In this document: one piece after another, positions 53,069-62,194 of the stretch
Position numbering within the stretch: position 1 is the first letter of the stretch
Layout of the letters: each line of letters opens with the position of its first letter
Assembly: GCF_003852315.1 (NCBI RefSeq)
Contig: NZ_CP027762.1
Span: 2,213,501-2,277,500 of the forward strand
Reading direction: 5' to 3'
Source of the DNA: Pseudomonas sp. LBUM920
GTDB lineage: Bacteria > Pseudomonadota > Gammaproteobacteria > Pseudomonadales > Pseudomonadaceae
DNA length: 64,000 nucleotides
Notes under the pieces: model-generated
Databases searched by the model: none
Seen by the model: the letters and a program-made list of their open reading frames with translations, nothing else
Told to the model about the DNA's origin: nothing
Position numbers and translations under genes: made by a program

Positions 53069-54289
53069 TTAAGCCAATTGCTCATCCTTGCCCAGGCACG
53101 CCGCAGCGGTAAACAGCACATCGGTGGACGAGTTGAGCGCGGTTTCCGCCGAATCCTGCAGCACGCCGATGATGAAACCGACGGCCACCACCTGCATGGC
53201 GACTTCGCTGGGAATACCAAACAGGCTGCACGCCAGTGGAATCAACAGCAGCGAGCCACCGGCCACACCCGACGCCCCACACGCACAGATCGCCGCGACT
53301 ACGCTGAGCAGCACGGCGGTCGGCAGGTCGACGGCAATGCCGAGGGTGTGAACCGCTGCGAGTGTCAGCACGGTGATGGTAATTGCCGCACCGGCCATAT
53401 TGATGGTGGCGCCCAGCGGAATCGACACCGAGTAGGTGTCTTCATGCAGGCCCAGGCGTTTACTCAGCGCCAGGTTCACCGGAATATTTGCCGCCGAACT
53501 GCGGGTGAAGAAAGCAGTAATGCCGCTCTCACGCAGGCACATCAGCACCAGCGGGTACGGGTTGCGGCGCAGTTTCCAGAACACGATGGCCGGGTTCACT
53601 ACCAGCGCCACGAACAGCATGCAGCCGATCAGCACCATCAGCAGGTGAACGTAGCCGAGCAGGGCGCCGAAGCCCGAAGTGGCCAAGGTTGAGGCCACGA
53701 GGCCGAAGATGCCAAGCGGTGCGAAGCGAATCACCATGCGCACGATCAGTGTCACGCCGTTGGACAAATCCTCCAGCACGGTGCGGGTGGTTTCACCCGC
53801 GTGACGAATCGCGATGCCCATGCCGATGGCCCAGGCCAAAATGCCGATGAAGTTGGCGTTCATCAGTGCGCTGACCGGGTTATCCACCACACTGAGCAAC
53901 AGGCTTTGCAGCACCTCGCCGATGCCGCCGGGCGCACTGACGCTGGCATCGTGGGTGGCGAGCACCAGCATCGAGGGGAACAACGTGCTGGCAATCACTG
54001 CGACCACGGCGGCAGCGAATGTGCCTAGCAGGTACAGAAACAGGATCGGCTTGATATGGGTTTCCTGGCCGTGTTTATGACTGGCAATCGATGCCATCAC
54101 CAACACGAAGACCAGAATCGGCGCCACGGCCTTGAGCGCGGCGACAAACACCTTGCCGATAAAACCGGTGGCCTTGGCCGCCTCTGGCGCGAACAACGCG
54201 AGAAGGATGCCGGCGACCAGGCCGAGGATGATTTGCGTGACCAGGCTGACGCGAGCCAGTCGTTGCAGGAGGGAAGGGGCAGCAGTCAT
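53069..54289 (-). CDS. sstT: Serine/threonine:sodium symporter SstT
   Basis: About 406 residues. Dicarboxylate/amino acid:cation symporter (DAACS) fold: PILVFVLVMASIASHKHGQ, the Ser-rich loop TRSSAANIPVN near 270, PLGATINMAGAAITI near 295, and ACGASGVAGGSLLLIP near 340 with the C-terminal HP2 region. These match SstT closely. It takes up serine and threonine with sodium. The ATG at 54289 follows a GTG at 54295 that is also possible. Upstream, 54351-54372 is a GC-rich direct repeat (GCGGG units). Confidence 0.93.
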   Translation of the reverse strand: MTAAPSLLQRLARVSLVTQIILGLVAGILLALFAPEAAKATGFIGKVFVAALKAVAPILVFVLVMASIASHKHGQETHIKPILFLYLLGTFAAAVVAVIASTLFPSMLVLATHDASVSAPGGIGEVLQSLLLSVVDNPVSALMNANFIGILAWAIGMGIAIRHAGETTRTVLEDLSNGVTLIVRMVIRFAPLGIFGLVASTLATSGFGALLGYVHLLMVLIGCMLFVALVVNPAIVFWKLRRNPYPLVLMCLRESGITAFFTRSSAANIPVNLALSKRLGLHEDTYSVSIPLGATINMAGAAITITVLTLAAVHTLGIAVDLPTAVLLSVVAAICACGASGVAGGSLLLIPLACSLFGIPSEVAMQVVAVGFIIGVLQDSAETALNSSTDVLFTAAACLGKDEQLA

Positions 54290-54535
54290 AAACACATGTC
54301 TCTATTTTTTTGAAGGCACAGCGGCGCACGCATAACGGGCTGTAGGACGCGGGGCGCGGGGCGCGGAGTCTAGCACGCTGTACAAAGTGTTCCGTGCGAT
54401 GCGGCATTCGGTCACCCGCGCCTGCGGGCCTTGGCCAAATCCCGACATACTCTGTTAACATTCTCGCCTCTCACCTTTCCTATCCGTCAGCGAGCCCCTC
54501 GGGCTGTCGTTGATGTCGTCGTTTCTGGAGTTTTC

Positions 54536-55693
54536 ATGCTGTTTCCCATCCTGCTGCTGTCGGCCGCCGGCTTCACCGTGCTGACCACAGAATTCATTAT
54601 CGTCGGCCTGTTGCCGTCCATTGCCCGGGACTTGGATGTCACCGTGTCCCAGGCCGGGCTGCTGGTGACCTTGTTTGCCTTTACCGTGGCGGCGTTTGGC
54701 CCGTTTCTCACGGCGTACTTCGCGCGCTTCGGGCGCAAGCGTTTGTTCATCAGCATTCTGATCATGTTTGGCGTGGCCAATACGGTGGCCGCGCTGGCGC
54801 CGAATATTTGGGTGATGGCAGTGGCACGGTTGATCCCCGCGTTGGGGCTGCCGGTGTTCTGGGCCTTGGCCAGTGAAACCGCAGTGGATATCGTTGGCCC
54901 TGAATACGCCGGGCGCGCCATCGAAAAGATTGGCTTTGGCATCGTCTGCGCCACCGTGTTCGGCATTCCAGTGGGCACATTGATTTCGGACATGTTCGGC
55001 TGGCGCACTGCGTTCGCGATCCTCGCCGTGGTGGCGTTGGCCAAGGCGTTGCTGCTGTTTATCTACCTGCCGGTGACTAAGCCGAAGAACGATCAAGTCA
55101 CCCTGCGCTCGCAGTTCAAGATCCTGCGCAACCCGGTGATGCAAGGCCATATTCTGCTGTCGATCCTGGTGTTCAGCGGCATGTTCACCGCTTACACCTA
55201 CCTGGCCGACATCCTCGAGCGCCTGGCCGGGTTCGACGGCACCCTGGTGGGCTGGTGCCTGATGGGCTTTGGCGCGGTCGGCCTGCTCGGCAACTCCCTG
55301 GGCGGGCGCGCAGTGGATCGCCACCCCTTGATCGCCTCCATGGTGTTCTGCGGGTTCATGATCGCAGGCATGGTGGCCTTGGTTCCGGCAATTCACTCAA
55401 CGATTGGCCTGGCGGCGGCGATGGCCGTGTGGGGCGTGACCCAGGCGGCGATGTTCCTGGTCAGCCATGTGCGGTTGATGAAGGCCGCGCCCCATGCCCC
55501 GGCGTTTGCCGCGTCGTTGAATATTGCTGGCGCCAACCTTGGGATCGGCTTGGGCGCAATGGTCGGCGGGCATGTGATCGACACCCTCGGCCTTGGCAGC
55601 CTGGGTTTTGCGGCGTCCGGTTTTATCCTGGTGTCGATCTTGCTGGCGCTGTGGCTGATGACCGCCAGGCAACCGGTCGCATCCCACGCCTGA
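54536..55693 (+). CDS. MFS transporter (AraJ/PbuE-like DHA1)
   Basis: 385 residues with 12 predicted helices. TGGAG is five bases ahead of the ATG at 54536. N-terminus GFTVLTTEFIIVGLLPSIARDLDVTVSQAGLLVTLFAFTVAAFGPF is characteristic of the DHA1 group that includes AraJ and NepI/PbuE exporters. The motif ARFGRKRLFI is in the 2-3 loop. It probably exports a sugar, nucleoside or drug. The stop is 4 bases before the convergent nhaR stop. Confidence 0.88.
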   Translation: MLFPILLLSAAGFTVLTTEFIIVGLLPSIARDLDVTVSQAGLLVTLFAFTVAAFGPFLTAYFARFGRKRLFISILIMFGVANTVAALAPNIWVMAVARLIPALGLPVFWALASETAVDIVGPEYAGRAIEKIGFGIVCATVFGIPVGTLISDMFGWRTAFAILAVVALAKALLLFIYLPVTKPKNDQVTLRSQFKILRNPVMQGHILLSILVFSGMFTAYTYLADILERLAGFDGTLVGWCLMGFGAVGLLGNSLGGRAVDRHPLIASMVFCGFMIAGMVALVPAIHSTIGLAAAMAVWGVTQAAMFLVSHVRLMKAAPHAPAFAASLNIAGANLGIGLGAMVGGHVIDTLGLGSLGFAASGFILVSILLALWLMTARQPVASHA

Positions 55694-55697
55694 ACCC

Positions 55698-56600
55698 TCA
55701 GGGCAGGGCGGTAAACAGCTCGCGCCTTGCCCCTTCGGTAATCGCCACAATGCCGGGGTGCTTGATTTTGCGTTCCACCGAGATCGCGTAAAACGACTCG
55801 GTGACCGCATCGGTCTGGCCCATCAGTGCCACGCCATACTGGCGCACCACCTCATCGGCAATCACGCTGGGGGCAATAAAAATGCCGCTGCCGGATTGCC
55901 CGAATGCCTGCATCAAGGCGCTGTCGTCGAACTCGCCGATGATCTTCGGTTGGATCTTCTGCTCGGCAAACCAGCGCTGCAAGCGGCTGCGCACCACCGT
56001 CTCGGCGCCCGGAATCAACAGCGGTGCGCCCTGCAAGCATTGTGGGAAATCGCCGCCATACCTGTCAGCCAATGCCTGGGTGGCGAAAAAACTGATACCG
56101 CATTCACCCAGCTTCTGGCTGTAGCCCTTGATGTCCAGGTGTGTGGGCATGGGGCTGTCGGAAATCACCAAGTCCAGGCGCTGGATCGCCAGGTCGGCCA
56201 GCAGGCGGTCGAGTTTATCTTCGCGGCAGGTGATGCGGATCGGTTCGCTCAGCTCCATGGTCGGCGCGATCAGCCGGTACACGATGGATTTAGGCACCAC
56301 GTCCGCGACGCCGACCCGGAACAGGATCTGCTGTTCGTTTGGCTCTGCGCGCAGCAACGCCTCCAGCTCATTACCGGTCTGGAACATCTGCTCGGCGTAG
56401 GGCAGGGCGCGGCGCCCGGCCTCAGTCAGTTCCAACTGGCGCCCGACGCGTTGAAACAGCCCGATACCAAAGGTTTGCTCAAGCAGACTGATCTGACCGC
56501 TGATGGTCTGCGGCGTGAGGTTCAATTGCTCACAGGCGCGCACGATGCTGCCGGTCTTGGCCACTACCCAGAAGTAATGCAGTTGTCGGTAATTGAGCAT
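55698..56600 (-). CDS. nhaR: LysR-family activator NhaR
   Basis: 300 residues. The DNA-binding N-terminus LNYRQLHYFWVVAKTGSIVRACEQLNLTPQTISGQISLLEQ and the later blocks VGVADVVPKSIV, DLVISDSPMPTH, GECGISFFAT, LIPGAETVVRSRLQRWF and IGEFDDSALMQAFG closely follow E. coli NhaR. It is expected to activate a Na+/H+ antiporter gene (nhaA) in response to sodium; no nhaA is in the window. A perfect dyad lies upstream of the start. Confidence 0.88.
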   Translation of the reverse strand: MLNYRQLHYFWVVAKTGSIVRACEQLNLTPQTISGQISLLEQTFGIGLFQRVGRQLELTEAGRRALPYAEQMFQTGNELEALLRAEPNEQQILFRVGVADVVPKSIVYRLIAPTMELSEPIRITCREDKLDRLLADLAIQRLDLVISDSPMPTHLDIKGYSQKLGECGISFFATQALADRYGGDFPQCLQGAPLLIPGAETVVRSRLQRWFAEQKIQPKIIGEFDDSALMQAFGQSGSGIFIAPSVIADEVVRQYGVALMGQTDAVTESFYAISVERKIKHPGIVAITEGARRELFTALP

Positions 56601-56610
56601 CACGGTCTAC

Positions 56611-56629
56611 ACTTCGTAAAAAACGAAGT
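56611..56629. promoter_or_regulatory. 19-bp dyad upstream of nhaR
   Basis: ACTTCGT-AAAAA-ACGAAGT, 10 bases from the nhaR ATG, followed by a further TACGAA half-site at 56643. It likely serves LysR-type autoregulation. Confidence 0.5.
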
Positions 56630-56734
56630 ATACGTCAGAAAAATACGAATTTTCCTGAACTGTTCGCCTGCATAGAATGCCTCGCTATCGAGGGGCCACT
56701 ATTTGGACCCGCTGGTTCTAACGAGGAATACATC

Positions 56735-56986
56735 ATGAAACTCAATTCCCTGGGCGCCGCGTCATTGCTTGCGCTTTCATTGATAGTGGTCAGCGGCTGT
56801 GATCAGGTGGAAAAAAGCGCCCAGCAAGTGCTCGGCAAGGCCACTGATTCCGCCAAGCAAGCCATCGATGACACCCATAAGGCCGCCGAGCAGGCATTGA
56901 GTGAAGCGACACAAGGCTTGATCAGCCCGCAAAAAAAGGATGATCAGGAAGAAAAAGAACCCGAATCGAACAGCAAAGAAGCCTAA
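56735..56986 (+). CDS. Small lipoprotein, helical
   Basis: 83 residues. Signal peptide with lipobox VSGC at about residue 22 (LSLIVVSGCDQ); Asp follows the Cys, which in Gram-negatives tends to keep lipoproteins at the inner membrane. The rest is a charged Ala/Lys/Glu-rich helix (VEKSAQQVLGKATDSAKQAIDDTHKAAEQAL), then an acidic C-terminus. Function unknown. GAGG precedes the ATG by about 9 bases. It is 28 bases upstream of terC and may be co-transcribed with it. Confidence 0.8.
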   Translation: MKLNSLGAASLLALSLIVVSGCDQVEKSAQQVLGKATDSAKQAIDDTHKAAEQALSEATQGLISPQKKDDQEEKEPESNSKEA

Positions 56987-57014
56987 CTTCCCAGCACAAC
57001 GTCAGGACTGACCT

Positions 57015-57764
57015 ATGGATTACCTTTTACAACTGGCCGCCAGCCCCACCGCCTGGGTCGCACTGGCCACCTTGATCGTGATGGAAATCGTGCTGGGCAT
57101 CGACAACCTGATCTTTATCTCGATTCTCACCAACAAATTACCCGAGAAGCATCGGGCCAAGGCACGCCGCATTGGTATCAGCATGGCGTTGGTATTGCGC
57201 CTGGGCCTGTTGAGTACCATCGCGTTTATCGTGCAGTTGACGGCACCGGTGTTCGAAATCTTCGGCCAGGCGTTTTCGTGGAAGGACATGATCCTGATCG
57301 CCGGTGGCCTGTTCCTGGTGTGGAAGGCGACCACCGAAATCCATCACAGCATGGACCCCGAGCCAGAGGCGAAAGAAACCGTCAGCAATGCCGTGACCAT
57401 TGGCTTCGCCGCGGCCATCGGCCAGATCCTGCTGCTCGACCTGGTGTTCTCCATCGACAGCATCATCACCGCCGTGGGCATGACCGAGCACTTGCCGATC
57501 ATGATCATTGCTGTGGTGGTTTCGGTGATCGTGATGCTGGTGGCGGCTGAACCGTTGGCCAAGTTCATCAACGACAACCCGACCGTGGTCATGCTGGCTC
57601 TGGGCTTTTTGATCATGATCGGCATGACGCTGATCGCCGAAGGCTTCGGCGCCCATGTGCCAAAAGGCTACGTGTATGCGGCCATGGCGTTCTCGGCAGC
57701 GATTGAGTGCTTGAACATCGCACGACGCAATCGCCACCAGCGTTTGCTCGCCGCGAGGCAGTAA
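57015..57764 (+). CDS. TerC-family integral membrane protein
   Basis: 249 residues with seven predicted helices. The metal-site motifs are MEIVLGIDNLIFISILTNKLP near residue 25 and LLDLVFSIDSIITAVGMTEH near 140, as in TerC/Alx/YgaP-type proteins thought to move manganese or protect exoenzymes. The C-terminus GMTLIAEGFGAHVPKGYVYAAMAFSAAIECLN is conserved. No riboswitch-like leader is visible; a small lipoprotein gene precedes it. A terminator follows. Confidence 0.92.
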   Translation: MDYLLQLAASPTAWVALATLIVMEIVLGIDNLIFISILTNKLPEKHRAKARRIGISMALVLRLGLLSTIAFIVQLTAPVFEIFGQAFSWKDMILIAGGLFLVWKATTEIHHSMDPEPEAKETVSNAVTIGFAAAIGQILLLDLVFSIDSIITAVGMTEHLPIMIIAVVVSVIVMLVAAEPLAKFINDNPTVVMLALGFLIMIGMTLIAEGFGAHVPKGYVYAAMAFSAAIECLNIARRNRHQRLLAARQ

Positions 57765-57776
57765 CGCCAGAAACAC

Positions 57777-57816
57777 AAAAAGCCGGCTGAGCTCACAAGT
57801 GCCCAGCCGGCTTTTT
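57777..57816 (+). terminator. Terminator after terC
   Basis: AAAAAGCCGGCTG, 14-base loop, CAGCCGGCTTTTT; it ends transcription before selD and may act on both strands. Confidence 0.9.
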
Positions 57817-57859
57817 GCTGTCTGATAGAATCTGCGCACTTGTTACCTTGAGGTCCACC

Positions 57860-58894
57860 ATGAACGAGCCGATTCGCCTCACCCAGTACAGCCACGGCGC
57901 GGGTTGCGGCTGCAAGATTTCACCGCAAGTGCTGGAAGTGATTCTTGCCGGCAGCGGCGCACAGAACCTCGACCCCAACCTGTGGGTCGGCAACGCCTCA
58001 CGCGACGACGCGGCGGTGTACGCCATCGATGACGAGCGCGGCGTGGTCTCCACCACCGATTTTTTCATGCCGATTGTCGATGATCCCTTCGACTTCGGCC
58101 GTATTGCCGCCACCAACGCAATCAGCGACATCTACGCCATGGGCGGCGACCCGTTGATGGCCATCGCCATTCTGGGTTGGCCAGTGAATGTACTGGCGCC
58201 GGAAGTTGCCCGCGAAGTCATCCGTGGCGGCCGTTCGGTGTGCGACGCCGCCGGCATTCCGTTGGCCGGTGGGCACTCCATTGATGCGCCAGAGCCGATC
58301 TTTGGTCTGGCCGTCACCGGCATCGTGCAAAAACGCCACATGAAGCGTAACGACACCGCTACTGCCGGCTGCAAGCTGTACCTGACCAAGCCTATGGGCA
58401 TCGGTATCCTCACCACTGCCGAGAAGAAGGGCAAACTGCGCGAAGCGGATATCGGCCTGGCCCGTGACTGGATGTGCACGCTCAACAAACCTGGTAGTCG
58501 TTTCGGCAAGTTGGCCGGCGTAACCGCCATGACCGATGTCACTGGTTTCGGTCTGTTGGGGCACCTAGTGGAAATGGCTGACGGCAGTGGTCTCACGGCG
58601 CGCATCGAATACCAAAAGGTCCCACGCCTGGCCGGGATCGAGGACTACCTCGATCAAGGCTGTATGCCCGGTGGCACCTTGCGTAACTTCGACAGTTATT
58701 CGAGCAAGCTCGGGCGCCTGCAAGAACTGCACAAGCGCGTGCTCTGTGACCCGCAAACCAGCGGCGGCCTGCTGATCGCCGTTACCCCCGAAGGCGACGC
58801 CGAATTCCACACCGTGGCCGCCGAACTGGACCTGAGCCTTGAGCCCATCGGCGAACTGGTTGAGCGACAGACCCACGCGGTAGAGGTGTTTTGA
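57860..58894 (+). CDS. selD: Selenide, water dikinase SelD
   Basis: 344 residues. GAGG is seven bases before the ATG. The active-site segment QYSHGAGCGCKISP (catalytic Cys16, Lys19) matches E. coli SelD in its Cys form, not selenocysteine. Further blocks are DDAAVY, TTDFFMPIVDDPFDFGRIAATNAISDIYAMGG, GGHSIDAPEPIFGLAVTG, and MTDVTGFGLLGHLVEM. It makes selenophosphate from selenide and ATP. The stop overlaps the selU start (TGATG). No selA, selB or selC in the window, so here the visible use is tRNA 2-selenouridine. Confidence 0.96.
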   Translation: MNEPIRLTQYSHGAGCGCKISPQVLEVILAGSGAQNLDPNLWVGNASRDDAAVYAIDDERGVVSTTDFFMPIVDDPFDFGRIAATNAISDIYAMGGDPLMAIAILGWPVNVLAPEVAREVIRGGRSVCDAAGIPLAGGHSIDAPEPIFGLAVTGIVQKRHMKRNDTATAGCKLYLTKPMGIGILTTAEKKGKLREADIGLARDWMCTLNKPGSRFGKLAGVTAMTDVTGFGLLGHLVEMADGSGLTARIEYQKVPRLAGIEDYLDQGCMPGGTLRNFDSYSSKLGRLQELHKRVLCDPQTSGGLLIAVTPEGDAEFHTVAAELDLSLEPIGELVERQTHAVEVF

Positions 58895-59997
58895 TGGCAA
58901 CTGACATCACCGACTACCGCGACATCTTCCTCAACGACCGGCCGATGATGGATACCCGCGCGCCGATCGAGTTCACCAAAGGCGCATTCCCCGGTGTGGT
59001 CAACCTGCCGCTGATGACCGACGACGAGCGCCAGCGGGTCGGTACCTGTTACAAACAGCAAGGCCAGCAAGCCGCTATCGTGCTGGGGCATGAACTGGTG
59101 TCCGGCGCGATCAAGGCCGAGCGTATTGAACAGTGGGCGCAGTTTGCCGAGGCCCACCCTGAGGGCTACTTGTACTGCTTCCGCGGTGGGCTGCGTTCGC
59201 AGATCGTGCAGCAATGGTTGAAGACCGAAGCCGGTATCGAGTACCCGCGAGTCGGCGGTGGCTACAAGGCCATGCGTACTTTCCTGCTGGAAACGCTGGA
59301 GCAGGCGACTGCGCAGTGTGATTTTGTGCTGCTTGGCGGCATGACCGGCACCGGCAAGACCGAAGTGCTCGGCCAATTGCGCAACGCATTGGACCTGGAA
59401 GGCCACGCCAACCATCGCGGCTCCAGCTTTGGCAAGCGCGCCACCGCGCAGCCGTCCAACATCGACTTCGAAAACCGTTTGGCTGTGGACCTGCTAAAAA
59501 AACGCGCGGGTGGTATCGAGCAATTCGTGGTCGAGGACGAAAGCCGCATGATCGGCAGCTGTGCGCTGCCGTTACCCTTGCACCAGAGCATGCAGACGTT
59601 TTCGATGGTGTGGTTGGAAGACAGCGTTGAAGGCCGCGTAGAACGAATCCTGCGGGATTATGTGGTCGACCTCTGCGCCGAGTTCATTCAGGTGTTTGGC
59701 GAAAGCGGTCAGGCACTGTTCGCCGAGCGCTTGACCCAGAGCCTGGCCAATATCCATAAACGCCTGGGTGGCGAGCGCTTCCAGCGGCTGCAGGCGATCT
59801 TGCAAGATGCCCTGGCGGAACAGGCCCGCAGTGGTGCAGTGGACCTGCACCGGGTGTGGATCGAAGGTTTGCTGCGTGAGTATTACGACCCGATGTATGC
59901 CTTTCAGCGAGAACGCAAAGGTGCGCGGATCGAGTTTGCGGGCGAGCAGGGCGCCGTGGTGGAGTACTTGCGCGAGCGCAGTGGCAAGGCAGAATAA
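58894..59997 (+). CDS. selU: tRNA 2-selenouridine synthase SelU/MnmH
   Basis: 367 residues. Rhodanese domain about 8-125 with the catalytic Cys95 in YCFRGGLRSQ, then a P-loop domain with Walker A GGMTGTGKTEVL near 147-158 and FGKRATAQPSNIDFENRLAVDLL. It geranylates then selenates 2-thiouridine at the wobble base of tRNA Lys, Glu and Gln using selenophosphate from SelD, whose gene it follows with a one-base overlap. Length matches the E. coli enzyme (364). A REP pair lies just after the stop. Confidence 0.95.
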   Translation: MATDITDYRDIFLNDRPMMDTRAPIEFTKGAFPGVVNLPLMTDDERQRVGTCYKQQGQQAAIVLGHELVSGAIKAERIEQWAQFAEAHPEGYLYCFRGGLRSQIVQQWLKTEAGIEYPRVGGGYKAMRTFLLETLEQATAQCDFVLLGGMTGTGKTEVLGQLRNALDLEGHANHRGSSFGKRATAQPSNIDFENRLAVDLLKKRAGGIEQFVVEDESRMIGSCALPLPLHQSMQTFSMVWLEDSVEGRVERILRDYVVDLCAEFIQVFGESGQALFAERLTQSLANIHKRLGGERFQRLQAILQDALAEQARSGAVDLHRVWIEGLLREYYDPMYAFQRERKGARIEFAGEQGAVVEYLRERSGKAE

Positions 59998-60018
59998 TCA
60001 GCGGTGGTTAAGGGCCTC

Positions 60019-60103
60019 TTTTGCGAGCAAGCCCGCCCCGGCATTTCGACCATGTTCCTATTGGATAAACGCGGTCAAATGTGGGAGCGGGCTTGCTCGC
60101 GAA
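60019..60103. repeat. REP-type repeat pair in outward orientation
   Basis: The left arm TTTGCGAGCAAGCCCGCCCC (degenerate) and the right arm GTGGGAGCGGGCTTGCTCGC are present in the reverse order of the other three pairs in the window, with about 35 bases between. Located between convergent selU and the permease gene. Confidence 0.8.
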
Positions 60104-60127
60104 AGCGCCTTTAACCTCACCCGAAAT

Positions 60128-61183
60128 CTACAGGATGACCGCCCCGATCAACCCGCACACCACGCCCACTACCATGGTCAGCACGGCCACCGTCACCAGC
60201 ACTCGCGCATCGAAATCCTTGCGCAGCATCAACAGTGACGGCAGGCTCACGCTCGGTAGGGTCATCAGTAAGGCCACGGCCGGACCGGTGCCCATGCCCA
60301 GGGTCATCATGGTTTGTACGATAGGGATTTCGGCGGCTGTAGGAATCACGAACAGCGTACCGACGATTGCCAGTGGCACCAGCCACATCAGGCTGTTGGC
60401 CATGGCCCCATCGACATGGGGAAACAGCCAGACCCGCGCGGCGCCCAGTACCAGCACGGCAATGATGTAGATCGGGATCGTGCTCCAGAACAGCTGCCAC
60501 AAGGTGCGCAACCAGCGGCTCAGGAACGGTTGCGATTCGCTCAGGCTGGCGTCGGCGACCGCGTTCAATGCGGCTTCGGGCACCTGATCGGGCCGGGCAA
60601 TGCGCTGTGCCACCAACGACACCCCGACCACCAGCACAATCCCCGCCACCAGCCGCAATGCGGTAAAGCCCCAGCCCAATACAAAGCCCATGAACACCAG
60701 CGTTGCCGGATTCAACACCGGGTTAGCGATCCAGAACGCCAACGCCGCACCCACCGACACGTTTTGACGGCGCATGCCCGCCGCCACAGGTGCGGCGCAG
60801 CAACTGCACATCATCCCCGGCAGGGCGAACAGCCCACCGCGCAGGGTCGAACCCAGCCCGGCACGGCCAAACAGGCGCAGCAGCCAGTCGCGGGGAATCA
60901 ACACTTGCAGCAGCGAACCCAGAATCACCGCCAGAACCGCAGCTTTCCAGATCGCCAGGAAATACACCTGGGCGTAGGCCAGCGCGGCGGTCAGGGGCGC
61001 GGTTTGCTGGTCATTGAGAATCGAGGCACCGATGCTGTGGTTATCCGCCGCGACGAATGCCTTGAGGTAGTAGGGCGACCATTTAACGTAGTAGAGGCCG
61101 ATGCAGGCCACCAGCAGGAACAGCGCTGGTTTCCACCAGAACGACCAGCCCCGGTTGGGCTGGGTGGAGAGGAGGTTGGGCAT
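60128..61183 (-). CDS. Permease, DUF318/ArsP-like
   Basis: 351 residues with about 8-10 predicted helices. The hallmark is LFALPGMMCSCCAAPVAAGMRR near residue 120, with Cys-Ser-Cys-Cys, and FWIANPVLNPATLVFM just after. Related proteins transport metals or methylated arsenicals (ArsP) or are YraQ-like with unknown roles. The paired Cys may bind a thiophilic metal or metalloid. The start ATG at 61183 was selected because upstream codons are not conserved-looking and lack hydrophobic character. No arsenic genes are nearby. Confidence 0.82.
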   Translation of the reverse strand: MPNLLSTQPNRGWSFWWKPALFLLVACIGLYYVKWSPYYLKAFVAADNHSIGASILNDQQTAPLTAALAYAQVYFLAIWKAAVLAVILGSLLQVLIPRDWLLRLFGRAGLGSTLRGGLFALPGMMCSCCAAPVAAGMRRQNVSVGAALAFWIANPVLNPATLVFMGFVLGWGFTALRLVAGIVLVVGVSLVAQRIARPDQVPEAALNAVADASLSESQPFLSRWLRTLWQLFWSTIPIYIIAVLVLGAARVWLFPHVDGAMANSLMWLVPLAIVGTLFVIPTAAEIPIVQTMMTLGMGTGPAVALLMTLPSVSLPSLLMLRKDFDARVLVTVAVLTMVVGVVCGLIGAVIL

Positions 61184-61241
61184 GGTGCTGATCCGCAGAT
61201 GATTCAATAGCGACGCATCATACGCTTGTGCCGCGCCGGCT

Positions 61242-61943
61242 TCAGATATCTGCGCTGACCTGAGTTGCATCCGGGCATGTCTGCTGGCCGTTATCCAGGC
61301 CTTGCTTGTAGTTGCGGCTCAGCAGCGACGCCTTGCCGTTGTGCCAGGTCAGCGTCAGCACATACAGCGTGTCGAAGTCACTGCCCGACCAATCGTCGGT
61401 GATGGTGTGTTTTTCACCCGAAGCCTCACTGGCGACTTTGTTGATCAATTCCGGCAGGTAGCCGTGCGACCAGGCGGTGTAGATGATCGCGTTGTGATAC
61501 TTGTCTTCCACCAGTTCGTCGGCGAGGGCGCTGGTGTCGTTGGCCGAGAATTTGATGTTTACCGGTAGGCCCAGCTTGATCGCGCTGGGGCTGATGGTCA
61601 TCAGCGGTCGAATGTAGCTGTAGGAATTATCGTGCTCGCCTTCTTCGACATTACGCGTCGGGTTGGGCGCAAACACGAAATTGGCTTTGCCGAATTTCTC
61701 CGGCAGCACGGTGGCCAGGTTCATTGCGCGGTTCAGACCCTGGCAATTGAGCTGGCCGAGGCCGCCGACGGGTTTTTCGCCGTGGCGTAGAAATACCAGG
61801 GTTTGCACGCCATCCACCGGGCCAGCGCTGCTGATGCGCGACTCCAGGCTCAGGCCGATGGCGCCGCCTGCCAAAAGCAGCGGCAACATGATGTATGAGT
61901 AACGTTTAAGGCGTTGCGCAAGGCACAGAGGCTTGATTGTCAT
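61242..61943 (-). CDS. Histidine phosphatase superfamily protein, membrane-anchored
   Basis: 233 residues. An N-terminal membrane segment (about 18-36, IMLPLLLAGGAIGLSL) is followed by the RHG motif in TLVFLRHGEKPVGG near residue 50-60, the hallmark of the phosphoglycerate mutase-like phosphatases. The second His (usually late in the fold) is likely in IYTAWSHGYLPEL near residue 165. The phosphatase domain would face the periplasm. Substrate unknown. The start was set at ATG 61943, after which the anchor begins; the frame extends further upstream without features. No similarity of neighbours suggests a pathway. Confidence 0.78.
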   Translation of the reverse strand: MTIKPLCLAQRLKRYSYIMLPLLLAGGAIGLSLESRISSAGPVDGVQTLVFLRHGEKPVGGLGQLNCQGLNRAMNLATVLPEKFGKANFVFAPNPTRNVEEGEHDNSYSYIRPLMTISPSAIKLGLPVNIKFSANDTSALADELVEDKYHNAIIYTAWSHGYLPELINKVASEASGEKHTITDDWSGSDFDTLYVLTLTWHNGKASLLSRNYKQGLDNGQQTCPDATQVSADI

Positions 61944-62194
61944 TAGGTTCGAGTCTTCAGTGCATCGGATTAAGGCGGACAAGCCGGGACCCAGCGACGC
62001 ATCCGGCGTCCTGCGGTTTTTCCGTGTCGATGTAACAGGGTGTCTCCTTTCACCGTAATGGCGCACTTAAGAGTGCATATCGGCATTTTGGTTCGCCTGC
62101 GCGCACGATAGCGTGGTTATGTTGCGCAATGATGACCCATGCAGGACGGCGGTGGGGTGGCTATCATGGGGACTTTCCGCCTGGGGATTTCCCG

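Noticed and set aside
54351..54372. GCGGGGC direct repeats upstream of sstT
   Set aside because: Short GC-rich repetition of about three units with no clear role; could be simple slippage.
57764..57860. Possible manganese (yybP-ykoY) riboswitch linked to terC
   Set aside because: Such a leader should precede terC, where only 28 bases separate it from a lipoprotein gene; the hairpin after terC is a plain terminator.
5647..60103. Repeated GTGGGAGCGGGC elements as a CRISPR or transposon-end signal
   Set aside because: The copies are isolated pairs tens of kilobases apart, with no spacers and no transposase between them.
62063..62076. GCACT-TAAG-AGTGC inverted repeat between the histidine phosphatase and GST genes
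   Set aside because: Arms of only five bases and no positional constraint; likely chance in a 250-base gap in which I see no gene.
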